Shown: in pieces, positions 52,339 to 60,928 of the stretch
Layout: every line of letters starts with the position of its first letter
Numbering within the stretch: the stretch's first letter is position 1
From: JAFLCL01 sp039809495
GTDB taxonomy: Bacteria > Myxococcota_A > Polyangia > Polyangiales > Sandaracinaceae
Reading direction: 5' to 3'
Length of the DNA: 64,000 nucleotides
NCBI GenBank assembly: GCA_039809495.1
Contig: JBDHVC010000001.1
Location: 186,001-250,000, forward strand
Notes under the pieces: generated by a model
Seen by the model: the letters and a program-made list of their open reading frames with translations, nothing else
The model's database searches: none
What the model was told of the DNA's origin: nothing
Translations under genes and position numbers: made by a program

Positions 52339-53658
52339 TCACGCGGACGCCGCCGCCGGCTCGAGGGCGCTCCCCGAGGCCTCGGGAGCGGAAGGACGCG
52401 AGCCCCGCGAGTCACCCTCGAGGCCGCGATCGATGAGGCTCGCGTCGCCGCGCGCCTCGAGCACGCGAGCGACGAGCGCTCGGTAGTCCGAGGCGCCGTG
52501 ACTCTCGGGGGCGTGCTCGAAGATGGTCTTTCGAACGCTCGGCGCCTCGCGGAGCTTGGCGCTCGCGCGGATGGGATCGAGGCAGCGCTCCTGGAAGTGC
52601 TCTCGGAGCGCCGCGACCGACTCGCGCGCGATGTTCACGCGCGCGTCGTAGAAGGTCGGCAGGACGCCGAGGATGGAGACGTCGTGCTTGAGCAGCTCGC
52701 GGACGTTCTTGAGCGTCCTCAAGACCTGCTTCACGCCGACGAGCGAGAGGTAGTCGCACGACACGGGGATGATCACCGAGTCGGCGTACACGAGCGCGTT
52801 CTGGTTCATGAGCGAGAGCGCCGGCGCGCAGTCGATGACGACGACGTCGTAGCCGGTGACGCGATCGCCCAGCCGCTCGCGGAGGATCCGATCGCGGTTG
52901 GGCCGCGTGGCGAGGTGGAGCTCCGCGGCGGCGAGCAGCTCGTTCGAGGTGAGCACGTCGAGGTTACCGCGCACGGGCACGGCGGCTCGATCGGCCGCGA
53001 TCCCTTGGACGAGCACGTGATAGAGCGTGCGCTCGCCCCGGATCCCGAGGCTCGCGCCGACGTTGCCTTGCCCGTCCGCGTCGACGAGGAGCACGCGCTG
53101 CCCCGCCTCGGCGAGCCCGGCCGCGAGGTTCACGGCGGTCGTCGTCTTGCCCGTGCCGCCCTTGTGGTTGAAGACGGCGATGCGGCGCGGCCCCGACGCC
53201 TGCTTCGGGCGGAGCGCGCGGGATCCGACGCCGGTCGCGCGGCACGCCATGGAGCAGAAGTAGAGGGCCCCTCCATCACCGACGACGACCTGGAACGGAT
53301 ACTCGATGTCGAAGGGCCGCGCGCAGACGTCGCAGCGACAGCCCCCGTGGCGCGCGTCACGTTCGACCGCGGACGCGCGAGGAGGCGCGGAGGCGGGGCG
53401 CGGCACGACGAGCCGACCGCTCGCCGACCCGGCGCTCAGGCCCTCGAGGCGTTCACCGCGCTCGGAGCCCTCGATCACGCCTCGCTGTTGGCAGAACTGG
53501 GTGCAGAAGTACGAGAAGCCTCCCTCGCCTTCGTGCACCTGGTAGCGGAACCGAACGATGAAGCTGCGCCCGCAGACCGAGCAGGCGCTCTCTGGCGCCT
53601 GGGGCCCGGCCGCGTCGGCGGGCGGCGAAGCGCTCGGGCTCTTGGGGGTGTCGACCAC
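52339..53658 (-). CDS. ParA-family ATPase with tandem N-terminal zinc fingers
   Basis: 439 residues from a GTG. The ATPase core starts at about residue 158 with the deviant Walker A FNHKGGTGKTT (Lys166 and Lys171), VDADGQGNVG and a Walker B near VVVIDCAP. The N-terminus carries two Cys4 units with the same spacing: Cys26-x2-Cys29-x22-Cys52-x3-Cys56 and Cys109-x2-Cys112-x22-Cys135-x3-Cys139. Both end in YFCxxxC, like TRASH zinc fingers. ParA proteins position DNA or protein cargo on the nucleoid; the fingers are not part of normal ParA. Followed by a probable RHH partner. Confidence 0.85.
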   Translation of the reverse strand: MVDTPKSPSASPPADAAGPQAPESACSVCGRSFIVRFRYQVHEGEGGFSYFCTQFCQQRGVIEGSERGERLEGLSAGSASGRLVVPRPASAPPRASAVERDARHGGCRCDVCARPFDIEYPFQVVVGDGGALYFCSMACRATGVGSRALRPKQASGPRRIAVFNHKGGTGKTTTAVNLAAGLAEAGQRVLLVDADGQGNVGASLGIRGERTLYHVLVQGIAADRAAVPVRGNLDVLTSNELLAAAELHLATRPNRDRILRERLGDRVTGYDVVVIDCAPALSLMNQNALVYADSVIIPVSCDYLSLVGVKQVLRTLKNVRELLKHDVSILGVLPTFYDARVNIARESVAALREHFQERCLDPIRASAKLREAPSVRKTIFEHAPESHGASDYRALVARVLEARGDASLIDRGLEGDSRGSRPSAPEASGSALEPAAASA

Positions 53659-53799
53659 GCTGCTGCTCCTCGAGAGAGGTCCCGAGGCCTCGCTCGCGTT
53701 CGATCACCGAGCCGCGGGCGAGCCTCCCGACCCGCATAACGGGTTCGAGCAGGCGACCGCAAATTATCGGACGACGCCGAGCGCGCTCATGGCGCGAAG

Positions 53800-53912
53800 C
53801 CGTCGCGATGACTCGTGCTGTTCGGCCCTCCTCGGAGGGTCTGCCCAGAGCCCCTCCCGCCGAGCCAGCGTGCCTGCGCGGGGCGGATCACGTCGAGCTG
53901 GGCGCGCGGTCA
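53800..53912 (-). repeat. Stop-anchored intergenic repeat, copy E
   Basis: On the minus strand begins at the TGA of the SDR gene with TGACCGCGCGCCCAGCTCGACG, then GTGATCCGCCCCGCGCAGGC and the hairpin GGAGGGGCT and AGACCCTCC with 1 mismatch. The tail with CGAACAGCACGAGTCA matches copies C and F. Confidence 0.8.
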
Positions 53913-54608
53913 GGTCCGACCGTAGACCGGGACGAGCGCGCCGCGCGTCACGCGGTTCTCCGGGGACGCGAGGAAGACGACGGTGCTCGCGACCTCGTCC
54001 ACGCTCGGCCAGCGCGCCTGATCAGCGCTCGGCATCGCCGCGCGGTTCGCGGCGGTCGCCATCACGGAGGGGACGACCGCGTTCACCCAGATCCCCTCGT
54101 CGCGGAGCTCCTCCGCGAGCGACACGGTCAGCGCGGCGACGGCCGCCTTGCTCATCGCGTACGCGCTGAGGCCAGCCGTCGGGACGAGCGCGGGCTTGGC
54201 CGAGACGTTCACGATCCGACCGCCCCGGTCGCCCGAGCGCGCCCGGATCCGCCGCACCGCCTCGCGCGAGGAGAGCCACGCCGTCATCGCGTTCATGGAC
54301 AGCATCCGCCGCGCGTCGTCGGCGCTCGTCTCGTCGATCGCTCCGCCCGCGTACCCCCCGGCGACGTGGATCGACGCCCAGAGATCGGGCACGTCCGCGT
54401 AAAAGCGTGCGACGACCTCTTCGTCCGCGAGATCCGGGGCGAGGCGCGCCTCGAGGCGAGGCTCGAGGTGGACGCGCGCGCGCTCCGCCTCGTCGCGCAC
54501 CGGGACGTGGACCCGCGCGCCGCGCTCGAGCAGGAGCGCACAGACGGCGGTCCCGAGCGCGCCCGCCCCACCCGTCACGACGACCGATCGTCCCTCGAAG
54601 TCCCTCAT
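53910..54608 (-). CDS. Short-chain dehydrogenase/reductase
   Basis: 232 residues. Classical SDR: cofactor site VVVTGGAGALGTAV, then a D in LAPDLADEE, the NVSAKPALVP region in place of the usual Ser segment, and the catalytic pair YAMSK. VVPSVMATAANR follows. The second-strand loop VPVRDEAER, with an Arg, could favour NADP. Substrate unknown. It overlaps nothing and is followed by a repeat copy. The upstream neighbour is xerD, 58 nt away, on the same strand. Confidence 0.9.
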   Translation of the reverse strand: MRDFEGRSVVVTGGAGALGTAVCALLLERGARVHVPVRDEAERARVHLEPRLEARLAPDLADEEVVARFYADVPDLWASIHVAGGYAGGAIDETSADDARRMLSMNAMTAWLSSREAVRRIRARSGDRGGRIVNVSAKPALVPTAGLSAYAMSKAAVAALTVSLAEELRDEGIWVNAVVPSVMATAANRAAMPSADQARWPSVDEVASTVVFLASPENRVTRGALVPVYGRT

Positions 54609-54666
54609 GTCGCTCTCCTCGTGGGGACGAACGCTAACACGGCCGCCGCGCCCTCCGACGGCGCGC

Positions 54667-55557
54667 TCAGCCCCGCGGGTGGTAGGTGCCGTGGAGCGCG
54701 GCGAGGTGATCGCCCGTCACGTGCGTGTAGACCTCGGTCGTCGAGATGTCGGCGTGCCCGAGCAGCGCCTGGACGACGCGCAGGTCGGCGCCGCCGAGCA
54801 GGAGGTGCGTCGCGAACGAGTGGCGGAGCTTGTGCGGCGAGATCGGCCGCGCGATGCCGGCCGTGAGCGCGTACCTGCGCACGATCGCGAAGAAGCCTTG
54901 GCGCGTCAGCGGCGCGCCGCGCGGCGTCAGAAAGAGCGCCGACGACGCCTCCTTCGCCCACGCGGGGCGCACCTCGGCCCGGTAGCGCTCGATGCGTCGG
55001 CGCGCCGGGACGCCGAGCGGGACGACGCGCCGCTTCTTCCCCTTGCCGAACGCCGACACGAAGCCGGTCTCGAGGTTCACGTCGGCGAGCGTGAGCGAGA
55101 CGAGCTCCGAGACGCGGAGCCCGGCGGCGTACATCGTGTGGAGCATCGCCGCGTCGCGCAGCCCGCGCGCGCTCTCCTCGTCCGGCGCCGCGAGCAGCGC
55201 GAGCACCTCGTCGCGTGAGAGCACGATCGGGAGCCGCTTCGTCGGCCGAGGCGCGTCGACGAGCTCGCTCGGATCCGCCGCGAGGTGCTTCTCTAGGACG
55301 AGGTAGCGGAAGAAGCCGCGGAGCGCCGAGAGCAGCCGCGCCTGCGAGCGGGCGGAGAGGCCGTCACGCGAGCGCTTCGCGAGGAAGTCGGAGAGCGTCG
55401 CGCCGCTCACGTCGGCGAGCGCGCGCGATCCATCCGAGAGGTAGCGCGTGAAGCTCGCGAGATCGGTCGCGTAGGCGACGACGGTGCGCGCCGAGAGCCC
55501 CTCGTCGATGCGCAGATGCTGGAGGTACCCGTCGACGAGCCAGTCGCACTCGCTCAC
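54667..55557 (-). CDS. xerD: Site-specific tyrosine recombinase XerD
   Basis: 296 residues, the length of XerD (298 in E. coli). The catalytic set is complete: Arg148, Lys172, His242, Arg245, His268 and Tyr277 (HKLRHSFATHLL, LGHADISTTEVYTHV). An N-terminal SAM-like DNA-binding domain (YLQHLRIDEGLSARTVVAYATDL) precedes it. It resolves chromosome dimers at dif with XerC and FtsK. XerC is the alternative assignment; the other partner is not in the window. Starts from GTG. Confidence 0.9.
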   Translation of the reverse strand: MSECDWLVDGYLQHLRIDEGLSARTVVAYATDLASFTRYLSDGSRALADVSGATLSDFLAKRSRDGLSARSQARLLSALRGFFRYLVLEKHLAADPSELVDAPRPTKRLPIVLSRDEVLALLAAPDEESARGLRDAAMLHTMYAAGLRVSELVSLTLADVNLETGFVSAFGKGKKRRVVPLGVPARRRIERYRAEVRPAWAKEASSALFLTPRGAPLTRQGFFAIVRRYALTAGIARPISPHKLRHSFATHLLLGGADLRVVQALLGHADISTTEVYTHVTGDHLAALHGTYHPRG

Positions 55558-55655
55558 GGCGCGAGCGTCCCACGGGGCGCGCCACGCTCCGAATTTTCGG
55601 TCGACGGCGCGCTCCGCGTCTTGCCTCTCGGGTCGTTCTTGGGAGGCTCCGCCCG

Positions 55656-56348
55656 ATGCGCACCCTGATCCTCGAAGGTCGCGGACCGAACACGATGTCC
55701 ACGCCGATGCTCGAGCGTCTCGCCCGCGAGCTGGAGCTCGCGGCGGGCGAGGCCATCCTCCTCACCGGCGCGGGCGACGCGTTCTCCTCGGGGCTCGACC
55801 TCGACGCCCTCGAGCGCGCGACACAGCTCGAGGTCGGCGCGCTGCTCGACGCGATGGAGCGCGCGACGCGGCTGCTCTTCCTGTATCCCGGACCGGTCGT
55901 GGCGGCCGTGAACGGGCACGCCATCGCCGGCGGGTGCCTCGTCGCGCAGTGCGCGGACGTCCGGATCGGGGTCGATGACCCGAGGGCCCGCTTCGGCATG
56001 ACCGGCGTCGCGCTCGGGCTCATCTATCCCCCCTTCGTCCCCGCCGTCTTTCGCGCCCGCGTCCCGAGCCCGCACGCCGAGACGGTGCTCTCTGCCGCCG
56101 AGCGGTTCGGGCCGAGCGACGCGCTGCGGCTCGGCCTGCTCGACGAGCTCGCCCCCCGCGAGCGGCTGCTCGCCCGCGCGGAGGAGGCGCTCGAGGCCCG
56201 CGCTCGCCTCCCGCGCGCCGCCTACGCCTCCATCAAGCGGGCGCTAAGAGCCCCGGCCTACGACGGGGTCGAGGAGGCCCACGCGCGCTTTCGCGAGGAC
56301 GTCGTCCCGAGCTGGACGAGCGCGATCGGCGCTCGGCGACGAGGCTGA
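55656..56348 (+). CDS. Crotonase-fold protein without the hydratase glutamates
   Basis: 230 residues. An enoyl-CoA hydratase/isomerase fold with oxyanion-hole segments GAGDAFSSGLDLDAL and NGHAIAGGCLVAQCADVRIG. The two Glu of enoyl-CoA hydratase are not in their usual places (RFGMTGVALGLIYPPF), so water addition is unlikely. It may be an isomerase, dehalogenase or other crotonase, or a binding protein. Length is slightly shorter than typical (about 260). GGAGG lies about 10 nt before the ATG. Divergent from xerD. Confidence 0.8.
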   Translation: MRTLILEGRGPNTMSTPMLERLARELELAAGEAILLTGAGDAFSSGLDLDALERATQLEVGALLDAMERATRLLFLYPGPVVAAVNGHAIAGGCLVAQCADVRIGVDDPRARFGMTGVALGLIYPPFVPAVFRARVPSPHAETVLSAAERFGPSDALRLGLLDELAPRERLLARAEEALEARARLPRAAYASIKRALRAPAYDGVEEAHARFREDVVPSWTSAIGARRRG

Positions 56349-56450
56349 CGATCGGCGCTCGCGCCGCTGCGAAGGATCACGTCTCCGCGCGCTCGGGCGC
56401 CTCGAGCCGTTTTTCGCGCCCGCCGCCGATCGCCGTGCTACGTCCGGGCC

Positions 56451-56969
56451 ATGACCGACGACCTGCGCCTCCGCTTCCTCGAAGCCACCCGCGAAGAGGA
56501 TCCCGCCCTCGCCTCCTCCCTGTCGTCCGACGACGCGAACGTCGCGCGCGAATTGGGTGGGGTTCTCGGCCGCCTCGCCGGCCCGAACGCCCACGAGCTG
56601 AGCCCCCGCGCGCGCCTCGCCGCGCGCAGGATCCTCGGGCCGCTGCGTCGGCGCGACGCGGAGAGCCTGACGCTCCTCAACAAGGCGCTCGACTACCTCG
56701 ACCTCGACGCGAACGGGCGGCTCGACGAGAAGGAGATCGATCTCGCCGCGCGCTGCATCGAGGCCTTCGCGTCGTTGAGCGCCCCAGGCCTGAGCCTCTC
56801 GATGCCCGAGCTCCGCACCCTCTACGGGCTGCTCCGCGCGATCGACGCCAACGACGATCACCACCTCGACGCGGGCGAGCTCGCCGAGCTCGACGCGGGC
56901 CTGCGGGATCTGCGTGCGTTCATCGAGCGCGCGAGGCTCGCGAAGCCTGGCTTCTCGCCCGAGATCTGA
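56451..56969 (+). CDS. EF-hand calcium-binding protein
   Basis: 172 residues. Two canonical EF-hand loops: residues 84-95 (DLDANGRLDEKE) and 132-143 (DANDDHHLDAGE), both with D, D/N, D/N, D and E at positions 1, 3, 5, 9, 12. The flanks are helical. No signal peptide or TM, so cytoplasmic calcium sensing or buffering is likely. Pairs of EF-hands are rare in ordinary bacteria but common in myxobacteria. A bidirectional hairpin terminator follows. Confidence 0.8.
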   Translation: MTDDLRLRFLEATREEDPALASSLSSDDANVARELGGVLGRLAGPNAHELSPRARLAARRILGPLRRRDAESLTLLNKALDYLDLDANGRLDEKEIDLAARCIEAFASLSAPGLSLSMPELRTLYGLLRAIDANDDHHLDAGELAELDAGLRDLRAFIERARLAKPGFSPEI

Positions 56970-56974
56970 GCGCC

Positions 56975-56995
56975 GCGACGAGCGACGCTCGTCGC
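56975..56995. terminator. Bidirectional hairpin between convergent genes
   Basis: GCGACGAG (56975-56982) and CTCGTCGC (56988-56995) pair over a 5-nt loop and are followed by TCCTT. The EF-hand gene ends at 56969 and the opposing gene ends at 57015. Confidence 0.6.
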
Positions 56996-57014
56996 TCCTT
57001 CGGCTCGGCGATAC

Positions 57015-59750
57015 TCAGAAATACTGATCGAAGCTCACGTAGAAGGCGACGGGGCTCCGCGCGACGTGCGGCGCTCCGCTCTCCTCTGCGAGCCGCGAGA
57101 CCGGGACGCCGACGTCGAGGGCGAGGAGGCCCGGCTGAACGCCGCCATACTCGTAGTGGAAGCGCAGGCCTGCGCCCGCCTCCGCGGCGACGCGCGCCTC
57201 TCTGCCGTCCGTCGTGCCGAAGACTGCGCCCGCGCCGAGCCAGGTCACGAGCTGGACCTCTCGCACCCAGACCGCGTGGAGCAGGTTGATCGCGAGATCC
57301 CCGATCAGCGTGTGGCGATGCTCGGCGACGACGAAGAGCATCGCGTCACCGACGAGCTCGTCGTTCGCGAAGCCTCGGAGCCCGTAGCGTCCCCCGAGCA
57401 TCTGCCGATCGGCGTCGAGCGCGGAGCCGGCGGTGAAGCCGCCCGCGCCGAGGAAGAAGAACGCGTCGAGGAGGCCGACCGGGACGATCCCGGACACGCG
57501 CAGCGACCCGCGGGCGGTGAACGCCGACGAGCCGTCGTCGCGGAGCGTCCCGCCGCCAGCGAGCGAGACGATCGCCGTCACGCCCTCTCGCGGATCCGCG
57601 ATGAAGCGCTCGGTGCTGAGCGTCCCGAGCAGCTCGAGCTCGAGGGCGTAGCCGCCGAGCGTGCTCGTCGCGAAGCCCGGCTCGACGCGGCTGAACGCCA
57701 GCCCACCTCCGAGCTGGATCATCCGACGGTTGTCGGTGACGCGCGGCCCGAGCCCCTCCAGGTAGCGGACGCGACCGGTCGTGCGCGCGATGGTCCTCGC
57801 GAGGCGCAGGATGAGGAGGTGCTCGAGGTCGTAGCGGGGTCGCAGGGAGATGTCGGCGAGCCCGGTCACGTTGCCCTCGGACGCGAGGACGTCGACCGAG
57901 AAATTGTTGAAGAGCGGGAGGCGCCAGGTCGGCGAGCTCGCGTCGTCCGCGCGCGGATGACCCTCCGAGACGCGGCCGCTCTCCGAGACGCGCAGCCGAG
58001 GATCGAGGACCACGCGTCGACGCTCACCGCGCGTCTCGATCACCACGACGCCCTCTCGCCCTGGGCCGTCCCAGACGCCGACCACGCGCTCGCCGTGCTC
58101 GTCCTCGACCTCCACCTCGACGGGCTCGGGCCGCTCGTCGCCGTCGCGGAGCACGACGACGCGGTGGCGCCACCGCGGCGCGTCGGGCCTCTCCTCGGGA
58201 GCCTCGATGCGCTCGCTCTCGATCGGCCCGAGCCGGTAGTTCACCTCGAGGCTCGGGTAGGCGGTCCACGTCGCGAGCCGCGCGCTCGCCCCCGGTGAGG
58301 CTCGCTCGAGCGCGCTCCGCACGCTCCGCCGCCCATGGACCAGCATCGCGACGAGGCGCTGCATGCGGCCCTCTCCGAGCACGTCCTCGATCGACGCGAG
58401 CAGCCGCCGCCCGCGCGCGAAGGGGAAGCGCGCGCGCGAAGGATCGTCGCGGAAGCGATCGGGCTCGTCGATCGCGCCGAAGTAGACGTCGTCGAAGGTG
58501 ATCTGCGGCGCGTTGATGAGCTGATCGACCGCGGGGTGAAACGAGAAGGGCTCGAGCAGCGCCTCGGTCCGCTCGCGCGATCCGTGTCGTCGACGCTCGT
58601 CGAGCGCCTCGAGCGCGGCGGCGCGGAGATCCACCGACCACGCGCGATCGGCCGCGGAATCGACGCGCGCGAGCGCCTGCGCGGCGAGCTGGAAGAGCGC
58701 TCGTCGGAGGGCGCGCCGGTGCAGCTCGCGGAGCTCGTCGAGCGGAAAGATCTGGAAGACCCGATCGGAGACGAGCACGACCCCGGGGGCCGACGCCGCG
58801 AGCTCCGTCCGGCTCGGGACGACGAAGACGACGAGCGGATCGGGGAGCTCGAGGCCGAGCCATCGCGCGGTCGCGAGGACGTCGAGCGCGGCCGCTCGGA
58901 TCGCCGCGACGCGATCGATGGCGGTCACGTCGTCGAGCCCCTCGACCCCGGGCGCGCCGCGCGCCGGAGGGACGTACGCGTCTCGACGGTCGACGACGAC
59001 GAGGCGGCGCTCCCCCCCGAGCGGCGAGCTCCGCGCCTCGAGGTCGTCGCCGGCCAAGAGCGGTACGTAGCCGAGGACACGATCGACGTGGAGGGTCGCG
59101 CTCAGAGCGCCCTCGACGCTCACGCCGCGTCCCCCGGAGAAGCGCGCGACGACGACGTGGCGCGCGTCCTCGACGGCGTCGTCCTCACCGAGGAGGAGGG
59201 GATACCAAGGCCCCGCGAGCGCGAGGCGGGACGTCGCGTGAGCGAGTCGACCGAAGCGCTCGGGCACCTCCAGCGTCGCGTCGACGCGGATCGTGACGAC
59301 GCGCGCCGGTCCCGGATCGATCGCGACGACGAGGTCCGAGCCCCCGAGATCCCGCGCGCGGAGCGGCGCGCGGTCCGGGCGCGGCGGATCGTGCTCCCCG
59401 AGCGCCTCGCGGGCGTACGAGGCCTCGCGATCGTCGACCCGCACGCGCTCGATCGCGTAGCCGCCGAGCGCCACCTCGCCCGGGTAGATCCACCGCGCGC
59501 TCCGCTCGTCCATCGCGCTCGGCGCGACGGCGAGGCGATCGCCGTAGAGCCACAGCCGGACCCGGTCCTCTCCCTCCTCGACGCGCGCGCGCACCGCGAC
59601 GTGCTCGACGACGCGCCCCCGCTCGACGTCGACGTCCGCGTCGACCTCGTACCCTTCGACGCTCGCGGCGGACGCGCGCGCGCTCACCGCGAGGACCAGC
59701 GCGCCCACGACCCAAGGCCCGAGCGCGCGTCGGAGGCGCTCGCGTGTCAT
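57015..59750 (-). CDS. Outer-membrane fusion of an M1-peptidase-like region and an Omp85-like barrel
   Basis: 911 residues; ATG at 59750 opens a signal peptide ending near ASAAS. The N-terminal 150 residues are beta-sandwich with a pattern like the first domain of M1 aminopeptidases (VEGYEVDADVDVERGRVVEHV). A helical region (about 330-500) replaces the peptidase core but has no HExxH zinc motif. The last 270 residues are a beta barrel with GGRYGLRGFANDELVGDAM and C-terminal Phe, as in Omp85/BamA-type surface antigens. No POTRA domains seen. Probably an outer-membrane translocator or receptor with an inactive peptidase-like head. Confidence 0.6.
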   Translation of the reverse strand: MTRERLRRALGPWVVGALVLAVSARASAASVEGYEVDADVDVERGRVVEHVAVRARVEEGEDRVRLWLYGDRLAVAPSAMDERSARWIYPGEVALGGYAIERVRVDDREASYAREALGEHDPPRPDRAPLRARDLGGSDLVVAIDPGPARVVTIRVDATLEVPERFGRLAHATSRLALAGPWYPLLLGEDDAVEDARHVVVARFSGGRGVSVEGALSATLHVDRVLGYVPLLAGDDLEARSSPLGGERRLVVVDRRDAYVPPARGAPGVEGLDDVTAIDRVAAIRAAALDVLATARWLGLELPDPLVVFVVPSRTELAASAPGVVLVSDRVFQIFPLDELRELHRRALRRALFQLAAQALARVDSAADRAWSVDLRAAALEALDERRRHGSRERTEALLEPFSFHPAVDQLINAPQITFDDVYFGAIDEPDRFRDDPSRARFPFARGRRLLASIEDVLGEGRMQRLVAMLVHGRRSVRSALERASPGASARLATWTAYPSLEVNYRLGPIESERIEAPEERPDAPRWRHRVVVLRDGDERPEPVEVEVEDEHGERVVGVWDGPGREGVVVIETRGERRRVVLDPRLRVSESGRVSEGHPRADDASSPTWRLPLFNNFSVDVLASEGNVTGLADISLRPRYDLEHLLILRLARTIARTTGRVRYLEGLGPRVTDNRRMIQLGGGLAFSRVEPGFATSTLGGYALELELLGTLSTERFIADPREGVTAIVSLAGGGTLRDDGSSAFTARGSLRVSGIVPVGLLDAFFFLGAGGFTAGSALDADRQMLGGRYGLRGFANDELVGDAMLFVVAEHRHTLIGDLAINLLHAVWVREVQLVTWLGAGAVFGTTDGREARVAAEAGAGLRFHYEYGGVQPGLLALDVGVPVSRLAEESGAPHVARSPVAFYVSFDQYF

Positions 59751-59768
59751 GATGCGAGCCTCGATCGC

Positions 59769-59984
59769 GTGTTCTTCGTCGATCTCAGCATTCCGATCGC
59801 CATCCTGGCGCTCGCCATCGTGCTCGTCCTCGGCCTCCACGCCTGGGCGCGCGTCGAGCGTAAGCGGATCGAGCGGCGCACACGAGCGCTCGTCGCGACG
59901 ATCGTCGGGCGGCCTCCCGCGGCTCGCCCCGACCCATCGATGGACGCGACGCGCGCCGAGGGACCTAGCCGTCGGGATGCTTGA
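59769..59984 (+). CDS. Small single-pass membrane protein
   Basis: 71 residues from a GTG at 59769: a strong N-terminal TM (VDLSIPIAILALAIVLVLGL) followed by a basic coiled helix (RVERKRIERRTRALVATIVG). No ribosome site is evident. Divergent from the outer-membrane gene with 18 nt between starts, so it could be co-regulated. Similar size and layout to small envelope proteins, but the call is tentative. Confidence 0.4.
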   Translation: MFFVDLSIPIAILALAIVLVLGLHAWARVERKRIERRTRALVATIVGRPPAARPDPSMDATRAEGPSRRDA

Positions 59985-60008
59985 CGGAATCGTCAGCCCA
60001 CGAACACT
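59979..60008 (+). promoter_or_regulatory. Candidate promoter for the amidotransferase-like gene
   Basis: TTGACG (59979-59984), 18 nt, CACTGT (60003-60008). The -10 box is poor. The leader would be about 125 nt. Confidence 0.35.
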
Positions 60009-60139
60009 GTCCAGGGGATCATCGGACCGTCCCCCGATGACGCTCGAGAGAGCGAGAGCGCCGGTAGGCCGCCAACCCAACCGATCCGCGTCGTCGTCCC
60101 AGAGACGACGGCGCTCCACCATCCGCCCTGGAGTCTGAC

Positions 60140-60928
60140 ATGGCGCGCCTCATCGCTTACGTCGCGAATCGTCCCGATCGGCTCCTCGAGGCGCTGATCG
60201 AGGAGCGGGCCGCGATCGGGGACGCGCCGCCCCAGGAGGCCGCGGCGTGGGGCATCGGCTTCTACCAGAGCGGCGAGGTGCTCCACCGCAAGCGCCCGTT
60301 TCGAGGCGACGATCCGGTCGGCTGGCAAGACATCGTCGGCGGCGTGAAGACGGACTGTGCCGTGATCCACCTGCGCAAGGCGTCGGTGGGCGACTATCGC
60401 TCCGAGAACACGCACCCGTTTCGGCTCCGCCAGTGGCTCTTCGCCCATCAGGGGACGGTCTACGGCTTCGAGGCGATCCGCCCCCGCCTCCTCGAGGCGC
60501 TGCCGGACTTCTTGCGCAGGAACGTGCGCGGCACGACCGACAGCGAGCTCATCTTCCACACGTTCCTCTCGTTCCTCCACGATCAGGGCATGCTCGACGC
60601 GCCCGACCTCGACGCGAAGGTGATCTTGAGCGCGATCCGCTCGACCATCGCGATGGTCGACCAGATCGGCTCGGAGATCGGGGCGCCCTCGCCCGACCTC
60701 GACCTCGTGCTCTCGAACGGCCGAACGACGGCGATCGTCGCGCGCGGCACGCCGATGTGTTGGGTCGAGCGGAGCCTCGCGACGGAGGCTCGTGGCCCCT
60801 CGGGCCCGGGCTTCCGCTACGTCCTCGCGACCGCCACGGAGAGCCCGCCGAGCGACTACCGCTGCCTCGCGCGCGGCTCCGTCTTGCTCGTCTCGCGCGA
60901 CCTGTCGACGAGCACGCACGAGCTCTGA
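60140..60928 (+). CDS. Class II glutamine amidotransferase-like protein lacking the nucleophile
   Basis: 262 residues; ATG at 60140 with GGAG 7 nt upstream. It has the class II (YafJ-type) elements: HLRKAS, NTHPFRLRQWLFAHQG and GTTDSELIFHTFLSFL. The glutamine pocket is recognisable. Class II enzymes need Cys2 as the nucleophile (MCRL...); here residue 2 is Ala (MARLIAY), and no nearby Cys could replace it. It may bind glutamine or a peptide without cleaving it, or be a regulator. The stop and the next ATG overlap (TGATG), so the lipoprotein gene downstream is coupled. Confidence 0.8.
   Translation: MARLIAYVANRPDRLLEALIEERAAIGDAPPQEAAAWGIGFYQSGEVLHRKRPFRGDDPVGWQDIVGGVKTDCAVIHLRKASVGDYRSENTHPFRLRQWLFAHQGTVYGFEAIRPRLLEALPDFLRRNVRGTTDSELIFHTFLSFLHDQGMLDAPDLDAKVILSAIRSTIAMVDQIGSEIGAPSPDLDLVLSNGRTTAIVARGTPMCWVERSLATEARGPSGPGFRYVLATATESPPSDYRCLARGSVLLVSRDLSTSTHEL

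Noticed and set aside
53735..53770. AT-rich patch upstream of the ParA-like gene as a promoter or partition site
   Set aside because: TTGCGG and TTATGC are 16 nt apart but match poorly, and I saw no iterated inverted repeats to support a centromere.
57015..60122. Longer start for the outer-membrane protein (1035 codons)
   Set aside because: The upstream part overlaps a likely small plus-strand gene, and the signal peptide begins at the Met at 59750.
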